Source: an uncultured Thiotrichaceae bacterium (lineage in GTDB: Bacteria > Pseudomonadota > Gammaproteobacteria > Thiotrichales > Thiotrichaceae). Taken from it: a stretch of 7,792 nt of DNA. A program made the translations under genes and the position numbers. The stretch lies in NCBI GenBank assembly GCA_937931765.1, contig CALHAO010000384.1, forward strand, positions 1 to 7,792, in the 5' to 3' direction. Of the stretch, positions 1 through 5,849 are shown piece by piece; position 1 is the first letter of the stretch, and each line of letters starts with the position of its first letter. The notes below the pieces were generated by a model that ran no database searches, had not been told where the DNA came from, and worked only from the letters and a program-made list of their open reading frames with translations.

Positions 1-905
1 AACTGACTCCACGGTGCACGCTGCCCCGGTGCATCCATCGCCAGGCGTAAATCCAGCACCGCCTTTTCCAGCTCACTTAAATGATCACGGATCAACGGCA
101 CATCAGCCGCATGAGTCAGACTTTCCGCACGGGTATCCCGGCACCATTCCTGGATCTGACGGCTACCCAGTGTTTCACTGAAAAAAGTGGAAGCAATATC
201 CGGCAATTGATGTGCCTCATCCAGCACCACCACATCAACAGCGGGCAACAACTCACCAAAGCCTTCCTCTTTGAGCGCCATATCGGCAAAGAATAAGTGG
301 TGATTGACTACAACAATGTCAGCTTCCTGTGCCTTGCGCCGTGCTTTAACTACAAAACACTCTTTATAATCATCACAATCCGCACCCAGACAATTATCTG
401 TTGTCGAGGTCACATGACTCCAGATCGGCGCATCACGTGGCACTGCGGTCATTTCAGCCACATCACCCGTAGCCGTTAAACCAGACCAGTCATCAATACG
501 CCGCAGGAAACTGACTTGTTTGCGATCAGGCAAACGCCCGTCAGTCAAAGCCATCTTCATCCGGTGCAGGCATAAATAATTAGAACGCCCTTTTAACAAC
601 GCACTGTTCAGTGACAAGCCTAATGCTTTGCGTACCAAAGGCAGGTCTTTAAAGTACAACTGATCCTGCAGCGCTTTACTGCCGGTTGATAAAACGACCT
701 TCTCACTGGACGTCAGCACAGGAGCCAGATAAGCAAATGTCTTACCCACACCGGTTCCGGCCTCAATAATCAGCACACCTTTATCATCCAATAACTCAGT
801 AATAGCTGATGCCATTTCCTGTTGTTGGGGGCGTGGCTGGAACCCTTCGATGTGGTCGGAAAATGCACCACCCTGATCCAGCAATTTAGTAGTATCTTTG
901 GTCAT
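1..905 (-). CDS. yoaA: YoaA/DinG-family ATP-dependent DNA helicase, N-terminal part (cut by window edge)
   Basis: XPD-like superfamily 2 helicase with an iron-sulfur cluster; E. coli YoaA is a 5'-3' helicase that works with the HolC clamp-loader subunit in repair of stalled forks (family knowledge). About 301 residues are visible, starting at the ATG on 903-905; the family is usually near 640 residues, so about half is outside the window. I translated it by hand: Walker A GTGVGKT at residues 50-56, a DEAH box (VLDEAH) at 227-232, a VVVNHHLFF stretch near 198-206 typical of this family, and four cysteines at 112, 172, 177 and 183 placed as expected for the 4Fe-4S domain between Walker A and DEAH. 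The start overlaps the stop of the upstream lipoprotein gene by one base (TAATG) and no convincing Shine-Dalgarno precedes it, so translation is probably coupled. DinG proper is the alternative; YoaA fits better on the compact N-terminus. Confidence 0.9.
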   Translation of the reverse strand, partial: MTKDTTKLLDQGGAFSDHIEGFQPRPQQQEMASAITELLDDKGVLIIEAGTGVGKTFAYLAPVLTSSEKVVLSTGSKALQDQLYFKDLPLVRKALGLSLNSALLKGRSNYLCLHRMKMALTDGRLPDRKQVSFLRRIDDWSGLTATGDVAEMTAVPRDAPIWSHVTSTTDNCLGADCDDYKECFVVKARRKAQEADIVVVNHHLFFADMALKEEGFGELLPAVDVVVLDEAHQLPDIASTFFSETLGSRQIQEWCRDTRAESLTHAADVPLIRDHLSELEKAVLDLRLAMDAPGQRAPWSQ

Positions 906-1876
906 TAATTAACGAGTCGGCTGCCACGTTGTCTGATATTGGCATCATCAGGTGCCAGGCCAATGGCCTTTTTCGCCATTGATGCTGCCTGTGCTTTATT
1001 GCCCTGTTGCTCATTCACTTCAGCCAGACGTAACCACAACATCGGGTTTTCCGGCGCAATCCGCAAAGCACGCTCTAGTGTTGACGCGGCCTGGTCTTTT
1101 TTACCGACTACCAATTGATTGTTGGCTTGCTTGATCAGAATAACAACAGCTGGGCTATTTTTATAAGACGGGGGTGGCGGAACTGCTTTTTCCACTACAG
1201 GTTTGCTGACCGGCTGTTTTGCTGAACTGCTCAGATCCAGCACCTCAACCTCAGGCGCTTTCTTCTGCACAACTACAGGTGCTGCTGGCTGCTGATTCAG
1301 CTGTTGAACAGGCGGTGATACAGGCCGCCGGGTTTCAATCGTTTCCCATTTAGTCGCAGGCGGTGCTGCCTGTTTTTTAGCAGGAGCTACAACAGGCGGG
1401 GCTTTACGAACAGTCGGTGGACGATAAGTCCTGGCCGGAGACGGGCGAGACTGTTGCTGCTGTCTTTGTTGCGCTCTTTGCTGTGCCTGTCGGGTAGCAG
1501 CTTGTTTGGCAGCAGCAACCTGTTTCGCTCGTTGTTGCTGTGCAGGCTGTAAGGTTGGTGGCACTGCTGGTGGCCGTGGGCGTTGCACCGGACGCGGTCG
1601 CTGTACTGGTGCTGCCACATAACGCTGAGCAGCAGGTGGCTGCTTATTAGGCAACAAAGGGGCGGCCTGTGGCACATTGTTTACTGGTGGATTTACCTGT
1701 GGCCGCTGTTGTTGCGGAGCCGCCGGATAAGCTTGTGGTATCGGCGCACAGCCAGACAACACCAAACTACCCAACATAACCACACCTGACAGGCGAATAT
1801 AATACTGTGAAAGGCGCAGACCTTCATGCTTGCAGGGGCGAAGTTTTTTCATGCGATTTACTGTTATTTTCGTCAT
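905..1876 (-). CDS. Proline/glutamine-rich TPR lipoprotein, candidate LpoP-type activator of PBP1b
   Basis: A 323-residue predicted outer-membrane lipoprotein. A hydrophobic segment at residues 29-42 ends in the lipobox LSGC with Cys43; Ala at +2 is compatible with outer-membrane sorting. Residues 44-240 are a long, disordered-looking Pro/Gln/Ala/Arg-rich linker, with a Gln/Arg/Ala tract around 113-142. Residues about 243-321 form two tetratricopeptide repeats with a capping helix (for example TLERALRIAPENPMLWLRLA). The gene sits 12 bp downstream of mrcB on the same strand. In Pseudomonas aeruginosa the TPR lipoprotein LpoP is encoded beside the PBP1b gene and activates that synthase; the same architecture and position make this protein a candidate functional equivalent (inference). 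The ATG at 1874-1876 is preceded by AAGG at 1887-1890, overlapping the mrcB stop. A second in-frame Met at codon 9 would shorten the unusually long signal-peptide n-region but has no visible ribosome site. A generic TPR lipoprotein remains possible. Confidence 0.85.
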   Translation of the reverse strand: MTKITVNRMKKLRPCKHEGLRLSQYYIRLSGVVMLGSLVLSGCAPIPQAYPAAPQQQRPQVNPPVNNVPQAAPLLPNKQPPAAQRYVAAPVQRPRPVQRPRPPAVPPTLQPAQQQRAKQVAAAKQAATRQAQQRAQQRQQQQSRPSPARTYRPPTVRKAPPVVAPAKKQAAPPATKWETIETRRPVSPPVQQLNQQPAAPVVVQKKAPEVEVLDLSSSAKQPVSKPVVEKAVPPPPSYKNSPAVVILIKQANNQLVVGKKDQAASTLERALRIAPENPMLWLRLAEVNEQQGNKAQAASMAKKAIGLAPDDANIRQRGSRLVN

Positions 1877-1886
1877 TATTCTGAAG

Positions 1887-1890
1887 CCTT
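1887..1890 (-). promoter_or_regulatory. Ribosome binding site of the TPR lipoprotein gene
   Basis: AAGG on the minus strand lies 10 bases upstream of the ATG at 1876 and overlaps the TAA stop codon of mrcB (1889-1891). Ribosomes finishing mrcB would stop on this site, which suits coordinated expression of synthase and lipoprotein. It supports the first ATG rather than the second in-frame Met. Confidence 0.45.
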
Positions 1891-4285
1891 ATTCCCTTAA
1901 ATTTTCTATCCAGGTGCTACCACTGGCAGCGGGCTGAGCAGGTTGTGGCGTTGGTTTTGGTGGTGTGCAGTAACTACGCTTGCGTGGCTGTGTACCCCGT
2001 GAAAATGGCATAGTAACCGCTTTACCACAAGCCGGATTAAATAGCAGCCCGGTGACTGAATCGACTTTCACCCAAACCAATCTTGAAGATTTACCGATTT
2101 TCAATGGCTTAGATGGCATAACCTTCATCATATCACCCCAAATCGGCAAAGCACCGGTTCCACCCGTCATGCGCGTCGGCTTATTATCATCACGCCCCAC
2201 CCACACAGTCATCACGTGCTGCCCTGAATAACCGGCAAACCAGCTATCCTTTTTATCATTGGTAGTACCGGTTTTTCCAGCCACCCTCTTCCATTTCGGT
2301 AACTTACGTTGCAAAGATTTCGCTGTGCCGGACACCGTGATCTGGTGCATGGCAAAATTCAGCAAGTCAACCGAACCCGGTCGCGCCACCTGCTCTACGC
2401 TCAATGGATAACGGGTTAATGTTTTTCCCCTTGGATTCATCACACTACGAATGGATTTTAAGGGCGAATAGGAACCACCAGCAGCCAGTGTCTGATAAAT
2501 CTGCTGCAATTCTATCGGCGACATTTCCAAGGCACCTAACAGAACTGAAGGGTAAGGGGGAATATCTTTTTTCAGCCCTAAATCTTTCAGCATGGTAATC
2601 ACTTTATCCAAACCTACTTCCACGCCCACCCGTACTGCTGGTGTATTACGCGATAAGGTCAAAGCCTGTAACATGGTGACGACACCAATATCACGATGAT
2701 CATAATTCCGTGGCTCCCAATACTTACCACGAGCCAAACGTACTTTTACCGGCCCGTCACTAATGCGCGAACTTAATGAGCCGTATTTGCCCTTAGCTTC
2801 CAGCGCAGTGAGGTAAATAGCAGGTTTTAACACAGAGCCGACCTGTCGCTGAGCGGTTAACGCCCGGTTATAACCCGCATAACGCAGCACGCGACCGCCC
2901 ACCAAAGCCACTACTTCGCCACCCTGAACCGTACTGATCACCATCGCTGCATTCAGTTTTCCCTTAGGCACGCGGTGGCGTTTTTCCAGCTGATTAACAC
3001 CGTTCACCAGTGTATTTTCGGCACTCAATTGAGTAATCGGGTCCATCGCCGTAAAAATCAGCAAACCTTCTGTGCGCAGATCTTCCTCACGATAATCCCG
3101 CTGCAATTGTTCCCGAACCAAATCAAGGTAAGCAGGAAAAGGACTGGCACCGGAAGGACGGTTCGCACTAACCCCCAGAGGCCGCGCTTTAGCTATTTCA
3201 GCCTCACGCGCCGTCAATGCTTTCTCCTGTTCCATAATGGTCAGCACCAGATTACGCCGGGCTGTTGCCCGCTCAGCGAAACGGCGTGGGTTATAGTAAC
3301 CCGCACCTTTAGCCAGACCAATCAGCATGGCAATCTGGTCAGACTTCAACTCTCTTACTGTGCGATTGAAATAAAACTGTGCGGCAAGGCCAAAACCGTG
3401 AATAGCGCGGTCACCATCCTGTCCCAGATAAATCTCATTGAGATAGGCTTCAAGAATTTCCTGTTTGGAATAGCGCAATTCCAGCAGGAAGGCCATCAAG
3501 GCTTCCTTACCCTTACGTTCCCAGCTACGCTCATTAGTTAGATAGAAGTTTTTCACCAACTGCTGGGTGATAGTACTACCACCCTGCACCGCATGACCGG
3601 CCTTCAGATTCGCCACCATCGCGCGGGCAATAGCTAAAGGATTAACCCCTTGATGCTCATAGAATTTTTTATCCTCAACCGCCAGCAAGCCTTTGATTAA
3701 GGCTGGTGAGACATCACTCAGTTTAACCAGCACCCGATCTTCTTTTTTGGTGGGGTAGAAATTACCAATCAGCACCGGCTCCAGGCGCATCAACGGCAAA
3801 GTGCCCTGACCATTGTTATATTCGAGCTGCTGTATTTTGCCTTTGGAAATTTTGATTTTAATACTACGTGCAGGCTCCATGTCTTCTGCAAACTGGAAAC
3901 CACGGGTATTGATTAAGAAATTATTTTTAGTGCGCAGGTATTGCCCTGTTTCAACAGGTTCCTTCACAGCCACATAGTTCAGCAGCTTTAATTCCTGTTC
4001 CAGATGGCCTGCGTAAACCTGTTGGCCGACGTAAAGATCCAGCGGTCGGGCAAAGACCCGTGCGGGTAACGACCACCGTTTACCTTCAAATTGTGAGCGC
4101 ACCTGTTCGTCCAGCTGCATGGCATAAACAATGCCCGCCAGAATTCCCAGCACCAACACCACAATAAATAGTATCCGGAACACGCGCCCAAACAACCTCA
4201 TGGCAAACCAGATGGCTTTAAAAGGGCTTGTCCACCCGATACTGTTGGTTTGTTTCTCGCTATTCTGCGTATGTTCCTGACTCAA
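1889..4285 (-). CDS. mrcB: Penicillin-binding protein 1B, bifunctional peptidoglycan glycosyltransferase/transpeptidase
   Basis: Class A PBP of 798 residues that polymerises lipid II and cross-links peptide stems at the outer face of the inner membrane. A short cytoplasmic tail is followed by one membrane segment (about residues 36-57), then a UB2H-like region (about 75-170, starting WSLPARVFARPL), the docking domain for outer-membrane Lpo activators in E. coli PBP1b. The GT51 domain shows AVEDKKFYEHQG with catalytic Glu204, GGSTITQQ at 235-242, RKGKE with the second Glu261, and KQEILEAYLNE at 274-284. The transpeptidase has SVLK with nucleophile Ser484 and Lys487, SRN at 545-547 and KTGT at 671-674, so both active sites look intact. 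The C-terminus is a Pro/Gln-rich tail. Length is near E. coli PBP1b (844). The start is TTG: an in-frame stop lies five codons upstream, no ATG is available before the membrane segment, and AGGGTG sits at proper distance. First gene of the unit with the TPR lipoprotein and YoaA helicase. Confidence 0.96.
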   Translation of the reverse strand: MSQEHTQNSEKQTNSIGWTSPFKAIWFAMRLFGRVFRILFIVVLVLGILAGIVYAMQLDEQVRSQFEGKRWSLPARVFARPLDLYVGQQVYAGHLEQELKLLNYVAVKEPVETGQYLRTKNNFLINTRGFQFAEDMEPARSIKIKISKGKIQQLEYNNGQGTLPLMRLEPVLIGNFYPTKKEDRVLVKLSDVSPALIKGLLAVEDKKFYEHQGVNPLAIARAMVANLKAGHAVQGGSTITQQLVKNFYLTNERSWERKGKEALMAFLLELRYSKQEILEAYLNEIYLGQDGDRAIHGFGLAAQFYFNRTVRELKSDQIAMLIGLAKGAGYYNPRRFAERATARRNLVLTIMEQEKALTAREAEIAKARPLGVSANRPSGASPFPAYLDLVREQLQRDYREEDLRTEGLLIFTAMDPITQLSAENTLVNGVNQLEKRHRVPKGKLNAAMVISTVQGGEVVALVGGRVLRYAGYNRALTAQRQVGSVLKPAIYLTALEAKGKYGSLSSRISDGPVKVRLARGKYWEPRNYDHRDIGVVTMLQALTLSRNTPAVRVGVEVGLDKVITMLKDLGLKKDIPPYPSVLLGALEMSPIELQQIYQTLAAGGSYSPLKSIRSVMNPRGKTLTRYPLSVEQVARPGSVDLLNFAMHQITVSGTAKSLQRKLPKWKRVAGKTGTTNDKKDSWFAGYSGQHVMTVWVGRDDNKPTRMTGGTGALPIWGDMMKVMPSKPLKIGKSSRLVWVKVDSVTGLLFNPACGKAVTMPFSRGTQPRKRSYCTPPKPTPQPAQPAASGSTWIENLRE

Positions 4286-4296
4286 CTTGACACCCT
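4283..4296 (-). promoter_or_regulatory. mrcB ribosome binding site and TTG start codon
   Basis: On the minus strand AGGGTG (4291-4296) is followed by five bases and then TTG (4283-4285). The reading frame is closed by TGA five codons further upstream, with no ATG or GTG in between, and the next in-frame Met is residue 29, just before the membrane segment. The Shine-Dalgarno position therefore decides for TTG initiation. Confidence 0.7.
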
Positions 4297-4352
4297 GTTT
4301 TCAACAATCATAGCCATCAGCCATCTCATTCCTTTTACGCCTACGGTGCTAT

Positions 4353-4380
4353 CCTGAGTGCTGTGGTTACAACACTCAAG
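4353..4380 (-). promoter_or_regulatory. Stem-loop in the mrcB mRNA leader
   Basis: Read as minus-strand RNA, CUUGAGUGUUGU pairs with ACAGCACUCAGG around an AACC tetraloop: 12 base pairs including two G-U wobbles. It lies about 67 bases upstream of the mrcB TTG codon. No U-tract follows on either strand, so it is not an intrinsic terminator. On the plus strand the two wobble positions become mismatches, so the structure is better as mrcB leader RNA than as a strand-symmetric operator. It could be a leader element affecting stability or translation, or a protein-binding site. Confidence 0.45.
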
Positions 4381-4406
4381 CTCAGCAGAAGCTTCACATC
4401 CCGGCA

Positions 4407-4438
4407 ATTTTACACAATAAAGCTGAAGGAAACATCAA
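4407..4438 (-). promoter_or_regulatory. Weak candidate sigma-70 promoter for mrcB
   Basis: On the minus strand TTGATG (4433-4438) is followed after 18 bases by TGTAAA (4409-4414), or after 20 bases by the better -10 match TAAAAT (4407-4412). Neither arrangement is ideal, and the choice between them is open. If real, the transcript would start near 4400 and carry the 4353-4380 hairpin in its leader. Confidence 0.25.
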
Positions 4439-4476
4439 AACCTCCCAAAAGCTATATGCAGGAGTTTAGTCCAGAC

Positions 4477-4485
4477 TGATACTAT
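4477..4485 (+). promoter_or_regulatory. Weak candidate extended -10 promoter for the small-ORF/MoxR operon
   Basis: TGATACTAT matches the extended -10 pattern (TG, one base, then TACTAT, 4 of 6 to consensus). No good -35 hexamer lies 17 bases upstream. Transcription would begin near 4492, just ahead of the first small ORF at 4505, and would include both small ORFs and the tandem repeat in the MoxR operon transcript. Confidence 0.25.
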
Positions 4486-4504
4486 CTTCATGCAGTGAGT
4501 GAAT

Positions 4505-4642
4505 ATGATTTTTTTTAATCGTACTCAGGTGCCAAAAACACCTTTTGACGGGGAAAAAATACCACTGACGCTAAAGAACGTACCGCTTAATGCACAAATA
4601 GCGCAAACCTACCGGCAAGGGTTGGGATGCAACATCAAGTAA
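4505..4642 (+). CDS. Small ORF of 45 codons, unrecognised
   Basis: An ATG-to-TAA frame of 45 codons beginning MIFFNRTQVPKTPFDGEK and ending in QTYRQGLGCNIK. The composition is mixed and not low-complexity, with no membrane segment, signal peptide or motif I recognise. An in-frame GTG at 4499 is an alternative start; a stop codon at 4496-4498 closes the frame upstream. No good Shine-Dalgarno is visible: the nearest AGGAG (4460-4464) is about 40 bases away. It lies 17 bases before the next small ORF and on the same strand as the MoxR operon, so it could be a leader ORF, a degraded gene remnant or chance. I cannot assign a function. Confidence 0.3.
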   Translation: MIFFNRTQVPKTPFDGEKIPLTLKNVPLNAQIAQTYRQGLGCNIK

Positions 4643-4649
4643 AACTAAC

Positions 4650-4654
4650 GGGGA
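4650..4654 (+). promoter_or_regulatory. Ribosome binding site of the repeat-containing small ORF
   Basis: GGGGA lies five bases upstream of the ATG at 4660. It is the best Shine-Dalgarno in the plus-strand leader, clearly better than the TAGG before the MoxR ATG, and supports real translation of the small ORF that runs into MoxR. Confidence 0.45.
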
Positions 4655-4659
4655 ATTAA

Positions 4660-4806
4660 ATGCATTCTAATCCTTTACCACTTACCGCACATGAAAAGGT
4701 TTCATTCTCAAGCATGAAAGCCTCTGACTTTCACAGTAACGCACATGAAAATATTTCACCCCCAAGCATGAAAGTCTTCGACTTTCACAGTAATAGGTCG
4801 TTTTAA
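4660..4806 (+). CDS. Small ORF of 48 codons with an 18-residue tandem repeat, coupled to the MoxR gene
   Basis: ATG at 4660 with GGGGA five bases upstream; TAA at 4804-4806 shares its last base with the MoxR ATG (TAATG). After MHSNPLPLT come two 18-residue units, AHEKVSFSSMKASDFHSN and AHENISPPSMKVFDFHSN, then RSF. The repeat comes from an in-frame 54-bp DNA duplication. There is no membrane segment or signal peptide; the peptide is polar and rich in Ser, His and Asn. The ribosome site and exact stop/start overlap argue for translation and for coupling to MoxR, which lacks a strong site of its own. Against a conserved protein function: of nine base differences between copies, only one (AAC to AAT) is synonymous. 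It may therefore be a translated leader whose sequence matters as DNA or RNA, or a small peptide partner. No family recognised. Confidence 0.5.
   Translation: MHSNPLPLTAHEKVSFSSMKASDFHSNAHENISPPSMKVFDFHSNRSF
4687..4794 (+). repeat. Two-copy 54-bp tandem repeat containing four TGAAA/TTTCA inverted repeats
   Basis: Copy 1 is 4687-4740 and copy 2 is 4741-4794; they are directly adjacent and match at 45 of 54 positions. Each copy holds a short inverted repeat, TGAAA-N3-TTTCA (4692-4704 and 4746-4758), and a longer one, TGAAAG...CTTTCA (4715-4733 and 4769-4787). Centres are spaced 26, 28 and 26 bp. All nine differences between copies lie outside the TGAAA(G)/(C)TTTCA arms. This is what one expects if the arms are constrained as operators or RNA stems, although with only two copies it is suggestive rather than proven. 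Confidence 0.85.
4769..4787 (+). promoter_or_regulatory. Perfect 8-bp stem-loop just upstream of the MoxR start
   Basis: TGAAAGTC pairs with GACTTTCA around a three-base loop TTC. The matching element in repeat copy 1 (4715-4733) has one C-A mismatch in the stem. The stem ends 7 bases before the TAGG that could serve MoxR and 18 bases before its ATG. Because the arms are repeated, copy 1 arms can also pair with copy 2 arms, allowing alternative structures. It is not an intrinsic terminator because no T-tract follows directly. Confidence 0.5.
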
Positions 4807-5849
4807 TGCGCCCAACGCAACTCAGCTCAGTGCTCGACAAAGAATTTCTCGGTGCCCAAAACGGCTACCATACGCCAGTGATGTTATGGGGTGCGCCAGG
4901 TGTAGGCAAATCCCAGATTATCACCCAAGTAGGCGAACGCCATCAGGTACCGGTGATCGATATTCGCCTGTCACAAATGGAACCCAGCGATTTACGCGGC
5001 ATTCCGTTCCGCGAAGAACATCTGGTTGAATGGGCCATTCCATCCATGCTGCCAAATACCAAGCGCCACGGCCCTAAGGGTATTCTGTTTTTAGATGAAA
5101 TCACCTCCGCAGTACCCAGTGTTTCTGCCGCTGCCTACCAACTGATTCTTGATCGGCGACTGGGTGATTATACGATTCCTGATGGCTGGGCTATTTTTGC
5201 TGCAGGCAACCGCCAAGGTGATCGTGGTGTCACTTATACCATGCCCTCCCCGCTAGCCAATCGTTTCTCTCACTTTGAAGTCGAACTGAATCTGGATGAC
5301 TGGGTAGCCTGGGCTTATCAGCATGATATAGATGAGCGCATTATTGCCTTTCTGCGCTTTCGCCCCGAACAATTATTTAACTTTGACCCCGCACACAACC
5401 CGGTCGCTTTTCCAACACCCCGCTCTTGGGAATTTGCGCATCGTGCCCTGCATAAATTTGGTGATCACCCGCAATTATTACTGGGTGGATTACAGTCCTG
5501 TGTCGGGCCAGCGGCAGGCATTGAGCTGAAGGCCTTTGTTGATAGCCTGGATCAAATGCCGGATCTGGATGCTATTTTGCGTGGCGAAGAGGTGAAATCC
5601 CCCAAAGAAGTTGATTTGCAATACGCTGTCGCAGCGGCGCTGGTCGGGCGTGCCATTCGCGCTAAAGACAGCAGTGAGGCACAACAGACCTTCGGGCATA
5701 TTCTTAATTACGCCAACGCTTTCCCACTCAAGGAAATGGGTGTAATGCTGGTGTCCGATATGTTACGTGCCATTGGTGACGATATGTTCGCAGTGCCTGA
5801 ATTTGCCAGTTGGGCGGAATCCATCGGCGACATTATGCTTTATGACTAA
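4806..5849 (+). CDS. MoxR-family AAA+ ATPase
   Basis: A 347-residue AAA+ ATPase of the MoxR group, which typically works with VWA-domain proteins to remodel or activate target complexes (RavA-ViaA, CbbQ-CbbO and NorQ-NorD are known pairs). Visible motifs: Walker A GAPGVGKS at 29-36, Walker B ILFLDE at 93-98, sensor-1 region AAGNRQGD with Asn135, ANRF with a likely arginine finger Arg153, and TPRSWE with a likely sensor-2 Arg206. The C-terminal part (about 260-347) is helical and family-specific. The N-terminus starts directly at MRPTQL, as is usual for relatives; a stop codon lies four codons upstream, so the start is secure. It overlaps the small-ORF stop by one base and overlaps the next gene by 8 bp. 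The leader carries repeated palindromes that may regulate it. The subfamily cannot be fixed by eye; the DUF2201-type partner suggests one distinct from RavA. Confidence 0.93.
   Translation: MRPTQLSSVLDKEFLGAQNGYHTPVMLWGAPGVGKSQIITQVGERHQVPVIDIRLSQMEPSDLRGIPFREEHLVEWAIPSMLPNTKRHGPKGILFLDEITSAVPSVSAAAYQLILDRRLGDYTIPDGWAIFAAGNRQGDRGVTYTMPSPLANRFSHFEVELNLDDWVAWAYQHDIDERIIAFLRFRPEQLFNFDPAHNPVAFPTPRSWEFAHRALHKFGDHPQLLLGGLQSCVGPAAGIELKAFVDSLDQMPDLDAILRGEEVKSPKEVDLQYAVAAALVGRAIRAKDSSEAQQTFGHILNYANAFPLKEMGVMLVSDMLRAIGDDMFAVPEFASWAESIGDIMLYD

Larger units (their letters stand above)
4286..4504. other. Divergent intergenic control region between mrcB and the plus-strand MoxR operon
   Basis: About 520 bp separate the mrcB start from the MoxR start. 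The mrcB-proximal part (4286-4504) holds no convincing gene. It contains the mrcB leader with a hairpin (4353-4380), a weak candidate mrcB promoter (4407-4438, minus strand), a GAAGCTTC palindrome (4388-4395) and a weak extended -10 element for plus-strand transcription (4477-4485). The remaining 4505-4805 is largely covered by two small plus-strand ORFs and a tandem repeat described separately. I see no tRNA or known riboswitch fold. Confidence 0.6.

Noticed and set aside
81..479. Two short plus-strand frames at the left edge
   Set aside because: Both are antisense to the YoaA-type helicase, whose Walker A, DEAH and iron-sulfur cysteines are clear on the other strand.
1387..1677. 96-codon minus-strand frame inside the lipoprotein gene
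   Set aside because: Same strand but another frame of the Pro/Gln-rich linker; repetitive codons keep alternative frames open.
2975..3541. 188-codon open frame on the plus strand
   Set aside because: Fully antisense to the glycosyltransferase part of mrcB, which has unambiguous motifs; its translation shows no recognisable domain.
4543..4575. TTGACG followed by a possible -10 as a strong plus-strand promoter
   Set aside because: No acceptable -10 hexamer lies 16-19 bases downstream; the best match is only 3 of 6, and it would sit inside the first small ORF.
4715..4787. Stem-loops of the tandem repeat as intrinsic terminators
   Set aside because: The stems are AT-rich and no T-tract follows either of them directly.
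4687..4794. Tandem repeat as a CRISPR array or mobile-element end
   Set aside because: There are only two copies, directly adjacent with no spacers, no cas genes, no transposase and no target-site duplication.
5767..5841. Upstream extension of the VWA protein to a start at 5767
   Set aside because: It would overlap MoxR by 83 bp, and the 25 extra residues look like out-of-frame MoxR sequence. ATG 5842 gives a normal 8-bp operon overlap.
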